NCBI GenBank assembly: GCA_005406025.1
Contig: BGZK01000860.1
Coordinates: 186,001-250,000, forward strand
Direction: 5' to 3'
DNA: 64,000 nucleotides
Origin: Eumeta japonica
Lineage: Eukaryota > Arthropoda > Insecta > Lepidoptera > Psychidae
How positions within the stretch are numbered: position 1 is the stretch's first letter; each line of letters begins with the position of its first letter. Both the position numbers and the translations under genes were made by a program. The notes under the pieces are model-generated. The model did not search any database. It was not told the DNA's origin and saw only the letters and a list, made by a program, of their open reading frames with translations. Positions 24,427-36,790 of this stretch are shown here, in pieces.

Positions 24427-24769
24427 TCAAATGGAAAATTCTTCAAATATCTTTATTAATGTGGTTTAAAAAAAAGTAACTAGAATGACATAGAATGATA
24501 TAGATATGAGTGAGGAATATCTAAACATGATACAGGACTATGCTTTATAGTGTTTATCTGAATCATCACTTTTGTACTTGTGATTTTGTTCGAAAGTCAA
24601 GTTACTTTATATGTCTATGAATAAGTTTCGTGTTATGAAAAGAATGAGTAAGAGTATTTAACATTACAAATTAATTAATAGTAACGAAGCAGTATCCACA
24701 ATCTATTGAATAAACATATTCAAAGTACCCAAGGAAAGTTAGGAAGTTGACAAAAGTACATTTGACATT

Positions 24770-24920
24770 CGCCGGAAGTTCGCCGAGTGGCAAATTGCAG
24801 TTGCGAAGAAACATAAGGCGTTTTGCATCCTGACCGAGGGCGGCTGCGGCCAGCGGGGCCGCCGCAGCAATTTAACACTAACCCGTCTTTGGCTGTGTCT
24901 TTTCATTCTGAAATACGTCG
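24770..24920. promoter_or_regulatory. GC-rich patch, candidate conserved element
   Basis: cgagggcggctgcggccag and cggggccgccgcagc (24834-24868) form the most GC-rich core of this region and can pair partly as a stem (ggcggc/gccgcc). No frame is recognised. Confidence 0.25.
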
Positions 24921-26379
24921 AGCTCGAAACGTTTTCACTTGGACAAACTTCATGCTAGTAAGTGCGAAGAATGATTTCGACCAAGTAAAGTGACTTAGTT
25001 TCGTTTGAAACTTTCAGTATATTTAAAAATTGTTACCGAAATTATTGAGATGTATTATTTCAACATTTAGGTAGGTAGTCAAAGTTTTGCCGTGTTTGTT
25101 TGTATTGAATTTGGTCGGTAATGAGATATTTGTGTACTCATTGTTCTGTTTATTAATTACGTGCCTCTAAAATATTTTGTTTTACGTGTATTTTAATTGC
25201 TTGTAAAATACAATATGAACTAAAACACATTTGTACATGTTTAGGAAAATAGCAGTTCTATAAATAACAAAATAAATATTTCCTTACGTTCATAATGGTT
25301 TCAAATATTCAGAACCATATATCTGTTGTTTGGTTTAAGCGTTGTTTCTTTATGCATGGTGATATCAATTGAAAGTCTTAAGATTATAGTTATTATATCT
25401 GTAAGTTTTGAATCCAATTTTACATTGATTTTTCATTACATACACTACAAAAACTAGATGTGTATAAATCGACTTATTATATTAAATATTGTTGAATTAA
25501 ATATCCAGATTAATTAATAACTGTTTGGAAAAATCAAATCGGAACTAAGAATCAGGAAAATTACTATTTCCTATTAGTTCGACCGATACAATACACAGAA
25601 TGTTTCTTTTCTGTGTAAATTTATTTTTAAATAAATACGAAATTAATTTTTAGTTATTTAGTCATTATTATATTATAGTTGTTTAATTATTAGTTATCCA
25701 AACAATTTATATTTTTATCAGGATTTTCAACGGAGAGTTAATAACTTGTTATGTATTACAATTACGTAGTGTATCGAGTTCCATTAAATATAGATACAGT
25801 ATCAAAAAAATGAAAGGCAATTCGCAGATGCATTATGTGCCAAATGTAAGGTTTTATCCCAAAGTTCCCGCGGGAAAACTTAAAGTACGTAGCCAAAACC
25901 ATTTGCCATAAAAACGGAATTTTACGAGGAAGTTGCGGGTAGCAGCCGTTATTTATTACATAATAACATGTAGGTATATCTTTTGGCGGAAAGCTGCCTG
26001 GGGGCCCAATTCATGTTTCACCGATATATTGATGATCATTATTTGTTTTTCTTATTCTATAAGTACGCACGGTTTAATTTTGTACATGAATAATGTAACA
26101 TTCTTAAAATGTGGACAAATTGAATGTTCGAATTCCACACTCTCGTTTTTAATTTATTTTGGTATAGATGTCTGTAGTTTTGATATAATTGCGAAGAAAC
26201 ACTTTGTCATTTTTGGCAGTGCAATGAAATTTAGTTGTTCACTCGTTTCTGTTCGGACCACCTCGATTTCAATTGAGAGCTGTACTGTTTCTGAATTCGA
26301 CTAGACTATTTGTTTCGTTATATAATAAACGGTAATTAAATTATACGATAGTAAACTCACGTAAACTGTAATTTAATAA
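24921..26379. other. AT-rich stretch with a chance 123-codon frame
   Basis: The plus-strand frame 25933-26304 opens with TTG and is hydrophobic and cysteine-rich, without a recognisable domain. I do not call it a gene. The rest is plain AT-rich sequence. Confidence 0.4.
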
Positions 26380-26399
26380 ATTGTTCCACGTGGAACAAT
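26380..26399. promoter_or_regulatory. 20-bp perfect palindrome centred on CACGTG
   Basis: attgttccacgtggaacaat reads the same on both strands. The core CACGTG is an E-box for bHLH dimers. The inner 16 bases equal the known consensus of the bacterial ParB site parS, which in an insect context is most likely coincidence. No bacterial gene surrounds it. Confidence 0.6.
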
Positions 26400-26639
26400 A
26401 TGAAAAAATGCGCTTCTATTTATTTAAGAGTTTAATAGACAAATGAAAACCAATGCTTTTTTGGAACAAGGACTTAACGTCAACTCTATTCATATTTTTG
26501 CTTTTACTAATGTCTATTATTCCAAGAATGACGATATATAACAAATTTTACAGTTATTTGACTATATTTATCTATATTACATATAGTGTAACACTTTTCT
26601 TGGGATTGACTATACTATTGATTTGATTGAAAATACTAA

Positions 26640-26900
26640 GATTAACGAAAACTAGATATTGGGCCGACGTGCACGCAAAAATCTTTTGTTAGTCATATTC
26701 AAGTTGAACCAAGAATTGGCCCCCACGATAGTGTACGAGGTAAGGCAATCGTCAAGGAAAGCCCAGCATGTACAGGTGGGGAGGATAATCTTTGAGAAGC
26801 GTGGTTTTCATTAATCTTGCGAGGCGAGTGTTTGCTATGCTCTCGCGCGGCGCCCGGAGTAATTGCGTTACCTACGCGAATTTATTTGATTTCCTTCCGC
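26640..26900. promoter_or_regulatory. GC-richer patch, candidate conserved element
   Basis: The patch extends from ggccgacgtgcacgc (26660) to cgcgcggcgcccggag (26844-26859). It includes a donor-like aggtaagg at 26738-26745. No coding frame is recognised. Confidence 0.2.
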
Positions 26901-27327
26901 CATGTGGTCCTGTAATGTTCCCTTAGATGGTCGTAATCAAGGTATGCGATGAAAGATGCCTTGATAATTATTCTTTTTATTTCTTTGAATTTGAAGACTA
27001 CTCGTCTATATGTGATTAACCATTTGCAGCGTTGTCCACATCGACGTTAAATATATTACTATTATGTTTACCGCCTGGAATCTCTAATAAATAAAGATCC
27101 GTCTAGTGGTGTAATTTTTTTTTTTTAAATACAATAATTACATATTTTCTCGTCCTACGTATCACATATCTGTCTCATCGTTGCATACTAGATGTTCCTT
27201 TGCATCATTTTTAAATCTTTATGTAAATGCAATTCTTATTATGTTTTCTGAAGTAATTTAACAGAGAATTCTTCTATGATTCAATATTTCCTTTTTTATT
27301 ATATAATCCCCATTCAATACATATAAT

Positions 27328-27423
27328 AAGCTCACGCTTATTTCCCAGAGGGATGCATAGACGACAGACTTCCAATTGATATGACCTCTCTTGGTTCACC
27401 AATCGTTTTTCGTGTCGGTTTCG
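27328..27423 (-). mobile_element. LINE 3' remnant, second copy
   Basis: Minus-strand reading gives NWKSVVYASLWEISVSL, matching the W-[KR]-S-V-V-.-A-Y end of the same LINE protein as at 543-800, and the DNA end (ctcacgcttatttccca) is shared by both copies. It is short, with a frameshift and a stop. Confidence 0.65.
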
Positions 27424-27479
27424 TATGCTTAAAATTTGTTTTATTTTTCAATTACTTATCGGTTAGACGTACACAATTT

Positions 27480-27730
27480 TTTCTAGGGTCCCGCTTACTA
27501 TTATAATCTTTGTTTTACGATGGAGTATATTGGCTATTGCCATAAAATCAATTTTTAAATGCTGGTACTCATTTTTTTTTATACTCATCGATTAAAAAAG
27601 TTATTTGACAATTTACCTTCAAGAATAAACTATAAAAATTGTATTTATGTGCTCGTAATCGAGTTCTCTATTGATGTGTATGCAACAAATCACAGCTTTG
27701 GGGTGTACGGAACTCTAATTAAAAAAATGT
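27480..27730. repeat. Possible degenerate 'agggtcccg ... tacggaac' repeat
   Basis: The left edge ctagggtcccgctta and right edge ggggtgtacggaactctaat resemble ends of moth repeats of the agggttccg/cggaaccct kind, about 240 bp apart. The interior is not recognised, so this is weak. Confidence 0.3.
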
Positions 27731-28899
27731 AACCCGATTACGGAATAAAGAAAAAGTTGAGAAACTGTAATTAAAAGAAAAAAGTTCTAAAACTCTTAAC
27801 CCGTCTAAGCACAAATAAAATAAACTAAAAAGTAAGAAACAAGTTACGTACCGATTGCTATCTTTGCCTTATTAAGTAAGTAAGACAAATCTTTTTATAT
27901 GTTAGATATTCCTGTTTATTTAGCTCTATTGAAGTCTTTTGGAATTTTCACATTTATAATGTTATAATTGAATCCAAATGTCGTATGCCGTACGTATTTT
28001 TTGTCTTTCATTTAGGGCACCTTCTTTGGTTTTCTTTGTCTATCAAATTAAAATGTTTGCTTTTTATAGTTGGTCCCGCACTACTACGGTATTTTAATTG
28101 AATTATAACGTTATTAAAGTGAAACTGTTTTCTTGTCTACCAGGCAGGTATTTACTTAATAGACAGATATTTGCTTATTATTAACCATAGGAAAAACTTC
28201 TTAGCCTCTTTAATTCCGTCAAAGACACTAAATCATGTAGGTTACAGAAACATTTCTGCGAGTGCAGATCGCTGATAAATAAACCGTCCATTTATTTTAC
28301 CCTGCTTAATGCAACATAAACTTGATCTCTTGCAAGACACATTTGCCAAACTCAAGTACCGCCTTATCCAAAGTGCAGCCTTGCAATTTGTATACTTTTA
28401 CGTATTATTTTGCCATTGCCTATCAAACCATCTCAGCAACTCAGAGTTGTCTGCACAGTTTTATTAATTCAGTTGATATTCAGTACTGCCGATAGATAGT
28501 GCCTAATAGCATTCATAATCTTTGAAATACAGCAAAATCATTTTTCTCTTCCTTGATATATTTTAATATTGTGTACTATTTATATTTATGTACTCGGAAT
28601 TTTCTTTTTTTTTTGACATTCCACTCCATACGAAAGCAAAAAAAAAATCATCGAACCACTTTTTTGGATGTAACTTTTTTTATATTGATTTTATTCATAT
28701 AAAGTATAGGCTATGTCACTTGGATCGTAATAACTAATTAATTAATACCTCATTCATCGACTTAATAGTTTAGCCCTTACGACGGTGTAATGTAAATACA
28801 AACATATATATACATAGACTGCTAGTCATAATTTTTCCTTTTGTTTTGCGGGAACGTAATCGGGTAAAAAGTCTTCAAATATCGACATCATATGGTTTA
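27731..28899. other. AT-rich non-coding stretch
   Basis: No gene is seen. The tatttatgtactcgg word at 28578-28605 resembles the array at 12.75 kb. Confidence 0.45.
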
Positions 28900-29050
28900 C
28901 TCGACGATGTGTACTTTACATGCGATGCGAACATAGGTTGTGCCCAGTCAGTGCGTTTGCGGTAGGCCGTACTCGCCCGCCCTAAGCGATTTCAGCGCAG
29001 TATTGCATTTGTTCCGCGCTGAGCTAGCGATTTGGTGGCAATGCTGTTGC
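28900..29050. promoter_or_regulatory. GC-richer patch, candidate conserved element
   Basis: It contains gtgcgtttgcggtaggccg (a runt-like tgcggt word) and cagcgcagtattgc. It is short and isolated, without a reading frame. It is a candidate only by composition. Confidence 0.25.
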
Positions 29051-30149
29051 AATCACGTTTAAGTTTAGAAAGTAGTTTGTTTAAAAGAAATATAATGTAA
29101 CATGCACACAATATATATTTTTTAAAGGGTAACTCGCTGTCGTAACTCATTGTATTTTATTCATTACAATAAAATCGTATACAAATATATTTTTTTAATC
29201 TGAACACAACATATTCAGTGTATTTTAACAAGGTTTAGTTGTTGCAGTGCGTATTATAAATACACGTAACTATAGTTGTGTAGTAACTGTTTTCTTAATT
29301 TACAACGTTCAACACCTACGATACAAAACAATTATAAAACATTTTTTCATTATTTTTTTTAATTTTTTCTCAATGTAAACCTTTAAATATTATTATGTAT
29401 ATGATTTACAAAAGTTTTTGCATGTGTGCGTTTAAGTGGGTGCGGGCAGCAACGGATAGCTGCGTCCACACCTATTCTTATGATATAAAGAGTAGTGAAA
29501 AAGAATCAACCGTCGTTTCTAGCTAAAAAATCTAACAAATTTCGTCTATAAAATATCGATGTTTTTTGAGTTTACATGTGTATACAGCCATATAAAGATT
29601 ACAGTTTTCATTGATAATTTTACAAAAAAATCATTTTGCATCACAACCTATTGATGATGTTCAAAGATATTTGACATGAACAATTAAAGTTGAGGTGTAT
29701 TTTTAAAGTTGTTTGTTTGTGATAATTTCATTTTGGAGGACAACTTTTAAATTATTATTGTTTTTTTCAATTTAGTTTAATTACATGTCAAACGAAAGCT
29801 TGTTAAACTGTGGCTATTTTCGTATTATTCGTACTTTATTTTATCAAAAGAATCTTTTTACTTTACGAACTAAATTTATGAACATTTATCTTTAATAAAT
29901 ATTTGCTTATAATTAAGCTATTCATTTATAACTTTGTTCTGAATTTGAATATTTATTCAAATAAATTAGGAAAAGTCTGCTGTGACAGACAAACAGACAT
30001 CGACGTGAGTACGTAATTTAAACGATAATATTACATTCCCAAAAAGAAAACCGAACAAATGTGAGTAATACTCGTACCCTTAAAGACTCATATAAAAATA
30101 GTTTTTATCGCTTTAAAAGAAATATTTTGAGTTTTCTCAAATTTTTAGA
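29051..30149. other. AT-rich non-coding stretch
   Basis: Nothing is recognised except gacagacaaacagacatcgacg at 29981-30003, a word typical of moth repeat borders that may mark the start of the repeat that ends at 30260. Confidence 0.4.
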
Positions 30150-30260
30150 AATTTTCGATTTTCATAGCGGAAAGTTAAAAAATGTTTTCTCATACATAAA
30201 TTTATATCAAGATCAATACTCCAACTTCAAACGTTAATTTTTATTTGCAGAAAAGTATTT
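30150..30260 (+). mobile_element. 'cggaagttaaaaa' family terminal fragment
   Basis: ttttcgattttcatagcggaaagttaaaaaa, followed by tatcaagatcaatactccaac, aligns by eye with 50995-51110 and, in its first part, with the ends at 11935 (minus) and 61400 (plus). It is a dispersed repeat without coding capacity. Confidence 0.55.
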
Positions 30261-30929
30261 TTTACTTTGTATTTCAAAGTATTGACTTAGTGGTTTTTGG
30301 AATTTCGTCTTTGCTTGTATTATTATTTGCTTTGCTTATAATTTGCTTTCTTTTTGCCAAATTGCATTATTGTAGTTGAACCAGAAGTATCTTCTACCTA
30401 GGCGTTGGTGAGTAAGTTTTCGTATATCAAAGTATGTAACAAAGGAGCCATATCTTTCGATTGCGTTAAGTTAAAAGCTTGAATTTTTTACACTTTCAAG
30501 GCTCGGCAAATCTTCGTATTTTATATTGAATTCGATTTGAGGTGTCTATTGTTAGATATATTGTAGTGTTTCCTTGACTGACACCGACTCCAAAAATAAC
30601 TAATTATAACTACATTATATTATCGTAATAATTCGATTGACTTCTAAGTAGTCTAATATTTTTCATTTCAATTTATATAGGAGAACTCTAAAAAATATTT
30701 TGAGTAAGTTGATTATTAGTTGTAAAAGAATACGCAATCGTTTTTTTTTACTTTTTAGTGCATATTAATTTGTTTTGGAATAAGTTTTGTTTTGAAATCG
30801 TTTTTTTTTTGCTTAAGTTTTTGTTTATTTTTTGATTTTTAGTGAATCTGAAGTACACTAACTAATTTGTTTGAATATGGGTAGACCTACTAAACGTGCT
30901 GCTCATAAATCGCACGCTTACTGTAATGT

Positions 30930-31436
30930 CGTTAAGGAGTTCCATTGATCATCATATTCGACTAGAACAATTACTTGACCTTAGTAACGTTACCCTAAGT
31001 GACTCAAATATCCGGATAACTTATAAAAGATTCGGCCAAGTATCGTTAATTTGCTGCAATGAATTGAAGAGTTCCGTTACTTTGTTATGGATCTTATAAT
31101 CAGAACCTAACCAAACTCTCATCAATCTACTCTTGAAGTATATCCTTTCTAACAAAAAAGAGAATTATCGAAATCAGTTAGACGAATAACAGATATTGAG
31201 TTATTCGTCTATTTGTCGTGCACGTACTTAATACATATTTAAGATTTATATGATTTTATGGATGCCGTTGTCAGAACTGAACCAAATTAAAATGGACTCA
31301 CACAAAAAACACCAGTTTTCAAATAAAAAAAGAATTATCAAAATCGGTTCATCCAATCGAAAGTTTTGAGGTAACAAACATAAAAAAAATACAGTCAAAT
31401 TGAGAACCTCCTCCTTTTTAATTTTGAAGTCGATTA
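30930..31436 (+). mobile_element. Lepidopteran dispersed repeat ('gagaacctcctcctttt ... gaagtcg')
   Basis: The stretch starts gttaaggagttcc, passes agagaattatcgaaatcagtt and agaattatcaaaatcggttc, and ends ttgagaacctcctccttttt...gaagtcgattaaaaa. I know this order of phrases from a very common repeat of moth genomes. Its 5' part is shared with 49895-50125. The 67-codon frame at 30896-31099 is incidental. Confidence 0.65.
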
Positions 31437-31469
31437 AAAAGGGAAAAATGCGTTGCCAAAAGAAATGTG

Positions 31470-31842
31470 ACGTTTATGGACCGAACGCATTGTCGGTAAG
31501 AGTAGCACAAAACTGATTCACGCATTTTCAGTTCGGTATTTTTGATGTGCAAGATGAACCTCGTAAGCGACCTGTTGTAAGCGGCATCGACCTTATCCAT
31601 AATAAGGTCGATGCCATTTGGTAAAAGTAAAGCAAAATCAACATTTTAGTTCTTACGACATAGCCGAAGAGCTGTGGATTAACCAAGAAACAGTTTTGAC
31701 CTATTTGAAAAAAGCTAGATAGACAAAATAGCTCGATATTTGAGTCCCATACGAGCTAACTGAAACAAATCTAATGAACCGTATACGCATTTGCGATTCT
31801 CTATTAAAACGTAATGAAACCGAGCTGTTTTTGAAAAGATTG
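31470..31842 (+). pseudogene. Mariner transposase relic (N-terminal, DNA-binding half)
   Basis: The plus strand gives, with frame changes, YGPNALSVRVAQN, FDVQDEPRKRP, a KVDAIW piece, then SSYDIAEEL (31648-31674, helix-turn-helix region), TVLTYLKKAR, VPYELTETNLMNR and ICDSLLKRNETELFLKRL. This is the N-terminal order of mariner transposases. Stops interrupt it repeatedly, and it ends just before the ITGDEKW segment that opens the catalytic half. It lies directly beside the repeat ending at 31436, so one may have inserted into the other. Orientation is opposite to the two catalytic-half relics at 18.7 and 59.4 kb. Confidence 0.85.
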
Positions 31843-32296
31843 TGATTCATTTCAAACAATTATTTAAGTAAGTTTTTAATGGCGATTCTTTCTTTATTAT
31901 AAGAATTATTATTTCTTTTAATTCTTTTCAGTCATTACGCATGAAAAAGTCACTGTATTAAATTTGTTGTCGTGTTATGTTCACCCTACTGCTTCAGCGT
32001 ACCATCTCAATATTTCTATTTCAAATAGACAATATTTGTTCTTAAACCTTCCACGCTAACCTAATACAGATAGGGGACTACCCAAGACCATTGCCACCTA
32101 TACGATAGCAAGTTCGAGGGCCGATGTCTTAAAGTACTATCGGAGGCAAAGAGCCAGCGATTCTAATTTGCCTTAAGTTGAAACTCATCGTCGTTACTAG
32201 TCAGGATGAACCTGGTACTAACTGCTTCGAGACACTCTTCCCCATTGAGCCTACACTTCTCATATTTAGTTATTAAATTTTGTTCGGCGTACTAGC
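31843..32296. other. Unassigned stretch
   Basis: A moderately GC-rich segment (32050-32250) with no recognised frame follows the mariner relic. It could be more transposon debris. Confidence 0.35.
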
Positions 32297-32338
32297 AATC
32301 CAGTAAAGTATTACTGTAATCCAATAAAGTATTACTGT
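32297..32338. repeat. 21-bp tandem duplication
   Basis: aatcca(g/a)taaagtattactgt occurs twice in a row (32297-32317, 32318-32338) with one difference, immediately left of the large hairpin. Confidence 0.85.
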
Positions 32339-32346
32339 ATGTACTG

Positions 32347-32426
32347 TAAAGGCGTTATGTTATGATCTACTACTGTAGATCATAACTTATGATCTACAGT
32401 AGTAGATCATAACACTATCGCCTTTA
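32347..32426. repeat. Large nested hairpin
   Basis: Positions 32347-32385 and 32387-32426 are reverse complements around a single base; the inner 27 pairs are perfect and the outer 12-13 nearly so. Each arm is itself self-complementary (ttatgatcta/tagatcataa), giving a nested structure able to form a cruciform. No flanking duplication is clear. Confidence 0.9.
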
Positions 32427-33109
32427 TTCATGATTCCACTAGAGTCGATATGGACCGAATCTGGTGGCGGTGTTAATATATATCTCTTTATTTACTGAGT
32501 TTAGGCAAAATGTAACGCCATTCCGTTGTTTTTTTGAAAGGTATGTTCGATTCATAACTGTGGTCTAGTAGTACGTATTCGATGACAGTGAAAACAATCT
32601 TGCGCTCGTTGCCTGTCTTCTAGTTATTATAACCGTCTCTGTGGAAAATTTCAGGATAATGTGTTTTGTGTGTTGGAGCTTATCGATATATAAGTAATTG
32701 TATACAAATTTGTCATTTGGTATTTAAGATTAATAGGATTAATTTATTTATCTTTATAATCTTATACAGAAATATATTAATATTAACTTCGAAAAGAATT
32801 TATTATATATAATATGTAAAAAAATCAGATTTCGTGCTTTCCACGAACTACGACTTTGTGGAAAATGAAGTCAATAACAAAATAAAACAAAAAGAATGAA
32901 AACAAAAATCACCACTAAAACAATATTTACCAACTGGCTGTATATAAATAAGAAATAAAAAAGTATTTTTTTATAAACCAATAAAAATCTTTTAATATGT
33001 AAAAAGTAACGTTTTTAGGTAAGCTGTTATTTGACGTGCGTGTACATATTAATTTCGACAACAAAGTGGTAAAATAAAATGTTGAACAAAATCTGCATAT
33101 TTTAGCGAG
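32427..33109. other. AT-rich non-coding stretch
   Basis: No gene or further repeat is recognised. Confidence 0.45.
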
Positions 33110-33167
33110 CAAGTACGGAACCCTAAACTGTGCGTGTGGTCGAACATGCACTTGGCCAGTTTTTCAG
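33110..33167 (+). mobile_element. 3' end of the 'agggttccg' repeat
   Basis: tacggaaccctaaactgtgcg, then tggtcgaacatgcacttggcc and agttttt, matches the right end of the element at 15525-16007. The left part is absent or too diverged to see. Confidence 0.6.
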
Positions 33168-36100
33168 TTATTATGAACCAATATCAGTACTCCCGTTCAC
33201 ATTCGACCCAAATCGTAAGTCGCAAACGGCCATCTTCATTAAAATTATGATTTTGTAAATTGTAGTTATTTTCAAAAATTAAAGAAAAGACATTAGATAT
33301 TGAGTCAATCTTTAATATAAAAATTAAAACCTTTAAAGAAGAAATACTTAAATCGGTTTTGAAGTGCCCTTTAGAAACCCATAAAACCACTAATTTTTAG
33401 CGATTAATTTGCGTTTTTCTTAAAAAATTATCAATCTTTTAACACTCAAAATTTTAACACCGTCATATAGACCTTGTCCATACTCATCTTCTGACATCTT
33501 AATTATTTACTTGGGCCCAGACCGCACAACACCAGAGCGAATACGCATTTTCGCTGAAAATCGAACCCTTACTGACGCGATCGAAAAACGTTTTCATTGT
33601 TAATAATATATATTTTGTTGATATTTCTATATTAAAGGTAAAGTTGTAAAATAAGGCCCGGGCGTTAATACATCGTACAGTTTTGCCTCTGTTTGCAACT
33701 ATGTAAGTAATAACCAGCTATTTATGGTTACCGTCTTCGCGTTATTGCGGTTGCTGATTTAAGACCGCGCGAGAAAGGTGTACCGTTTTAATAAGAAACT
33801 TTAATTTTATAGACATTTTTGTCTGGAAACTTTTTAATAAAAGTCTCAGTAACCTGTTAATATTCAAAAACCCTTGAGATTTATCTTTATTTTGGAATAG
33901 AAAATGTTTTTGATACCAATCAAATTTCACGTTGAGTTTTATTAAAAATTCTTGTTAATTATCTATATGTTGATTTTAAAATTTTCAGGTAGCTAAAATT
34001 TATTGATGTTTAAAACCTTATAGTCGTAGAAGATCCTCAGTGTGGAGAAAAAATCTCTTCATGTTTTAAGTTTAGTTTAATCGAAAACGCAATGCCTTAT
34101 TATGTTTTTATTATACTTACAATGGAACAGGTCTAATAATAGCTACGTATTTATTGAATGGCGTAGACTTGCTTAATTACAATAATAGAATTTTTCAAGA
34201 AATTGGTCTAAAAATGAATAAGCACAGGATGAAAACTATGTATATATAGTCCATTTTGTAGTTACTTAAGTAATTGCTACCAGATATTTGTCATCTATCA
34301 GCCTCAAGCGCTTTAAGCGAAATCTAACATTTCATAAAACATCAACTTTTAAGTGTAGTGACTACGAGATTCCTCATAACGTTTAAACGTTCAGTGACGC
34401 TATGAGACGTGTAAGTAGTAAGCGGAAAATGTAATTATGTACATCCGTGAAAAATCGTGAGCCTTACAAACACAGACTAAAAAAAGGTTATTTGCTTGAT
34501 TTTACTAGTGAAATGGAATGTTTAACAAACATATATTTTGTTGAAATTTGTTTACAAATACTATGGTTCGATCAATTCATGTTACAAAATATATTTGGAA
34601 TATGTTTTATTTAGTTGTATTTTAAGTCACGATAAATCTCACTTTGAGATGAAAAACTTTCAAAAATCCAGCGCGAACTAGCAAACACGAATAAGCTCCA
34701 GACTACAATATTTCAGTTAAAAGTTTGCCGTTTATCCGACTCGTGCGGCAGACAGAGCTTTCCTTAGCAAAACAATATTGGATATTCAAATCCTACGCGT
34801 ATTAACGGATTCTGGTCTGCGATTGACGCGGACGTCGCGTCCTCGCACAATATCCAAGGAAGAGAATGGGAAGAAGGATATTGCGCTATATAAATACTAT
34901 TACGTCCTTATTTCAACTTTGCTTCAAAAAAACACAAAATCGCGATGTGTTTTGTACAATGGAGCGAGCGAGCGAGCAATATTTTTCATGTAATAGTTAA
35001 CGCATTCCGCAATAATAAACTTGATGTAAATTAATAAAAATAGGACCAAATGCGAGTTAGATTCACGGGTAGAAACCCCGTACTCTGAATAATAAATAAT
35101 TTTGTTTACATAACTAAATCTGATCATTTATAGTTAGTTTCTTGTAACTAAAACGAAAAGTTATCGTAGTATAGAGTTTTGTCTCAACTACTTCTTCTAC
35201 ATAGGCTTTGATTGTAACTAAATGATTTGTTCTCAGTGAAATTAGGCAACAAATATATATGCATTTTTGGTGAAATTAAAAAACACATACGCGATTTCTT
35301 TATGTACATATTTTCCGGTATCCTTGTGACTAAAAAACTTGACTTTTTATATAATTTTGTGAAATCTTATCCTCAATAATTTCAAAGGCAACAGTGTGAA
35401 CGCTCAGCCTTTGTCCATTTTCTGTAATATTTATAAACTATGCATTTTAATTCAATATAAAATAAATTTGTATTTTGTGTAGCAAGCGCTATCTTGTAAT
35501 TTATCACGTGATGCAGTTAATAAAAAAAAAAAATCTCCCTATGTCCTTATATGTGACATAAATTCTTTTAATAAAGTCTGTTTAGAGAAAACTTTTAAAT
35601 TACAATATTCTTAAATGCCAAAATTTTTAAACGTTGTAATTTTTCAAAATGAGGGATGACGAAAATATTAGCAAGAACTTTACAATGATTTTATAAAGAA
35701 ACCGTTTCCAAGTATTTTTATATTCATCCATTGTTTTCAAAATTTTCATGTGTGAAGTATGGTATCTACGGTCACAAGCGGATTATTAATTTTTTTTATA
35801 TTTAAATATCTAGTTATAATTCAATTGTACTTCACGATCATATTTGAAACTAACCGTTCCTTGCTGGCTTCGCCCTGTGTAAATTGAAATTTATTAATAC
35901 TTGTTTCCAATCTCCATTTCGCTCTCGATTTCGATCCTGGTCCTGCTCTCTATTTCAGTACTGGCCGTGATACAGGTTTCGACTCTCTCTTGGAAATTGT
36001 TGCTATTTTTTCAAAAGAATCCTATCGTATTCCTAGAGACTATCTACCGCAATGCAAAATTTGATTACAATGATTTTATTCCTTTCGGAGATTGATCTAA

Positions 36101-36599
36101 GCAAACTGATGAACACTATCGACATGATATATCATTTACGCACCTTCTTGTTACTATTGTTTTTCAAATTTCTTTTGGATTGGTTTAGCTGTTATTTATC
36201 TAAAGGGCAAGTACAGACGAACAGACAATTAGTCATTAAGAATTTTTTCAATATGGTGAATACAAATTACGTGCCTCATAAAACATATATTTGGTATTTG
36301 ACTAAAATATTGTATGTTCAGACCGAGCCTAGAGATATTTCGTTTGGATTTCCAGAAATATCCACGTAGTGATTTTCCTCACTCTTATCTGTCTAATATG
36401 TTTTCATAGTTTTATCATACGAGCACTGACCATATTTTAAAATTTTAGAAATACAATAATGATATAAGTATCTACCCAATTTTCAGACATTTTTAAATCT
36501 TTCATAATTTAATCCATAAATAAGATTCCTATCCATTAAGATGTAAAAAGAAACTTAAAAGGGAAAACTAAAAAACGTTAAAACACAATTGAATATGCA
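33168..36599. other. AT-rich non-coding stretch
   Basis: No gene is recognised. Small items: a gcgagcgagcgagc run near 34963-34976; a ccttgctggcttcgccctgtgt word (35859-35880) of the kind that closes moth repeats; a short-period tcgatttcgatcctggtcctg array at 35915-35985 (see finding). Frames of 64-105 codons (35901-36369) are unrecognised. Confidence 0.4.
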
Positions 36600-36790
36600 A
36601 TTGTTTAGGTAATCGATTACTCGTAACAGAAGATCGCGACCCTTTCTCCTGAAAACTCAATCGTTTGAAGGACAAAGGTATATATTGACCGGAGGCAGCC
36701 GCGATGCAATGTTTGCCTTCGGCCAATAAACGAGACCTCGCCTCACATTTGACTACGCAAACGTACGGACGATCGCACATCTAACTTGAT
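36600..36790. promoter_or_regulatory. GC-richer patch, candidate conserved element
   Basis: The patch includes aggcagccgcgatgcaatg and a 70-codon minus-strand frame (36568-36780), MCDRPYVCVVKCEARSRLLA at its start, that does not belong to a family I know. It may be regulatory or a small exon; the evidence is composition only. Confidence 0.25.

Noticed and set aside
25933..26304. 123-codon plus-strand open frame
   Set aside because: Non-ATG start, hydrophobic composition and no family resemblance; not enough to call a gene.
26382..26397. Bacterial contamination or integrated bacterial segment, from the parS-like site
   Set aside because: No bacterial-type open frames or composition surround it; the E-box palindrome explanation is simpler.
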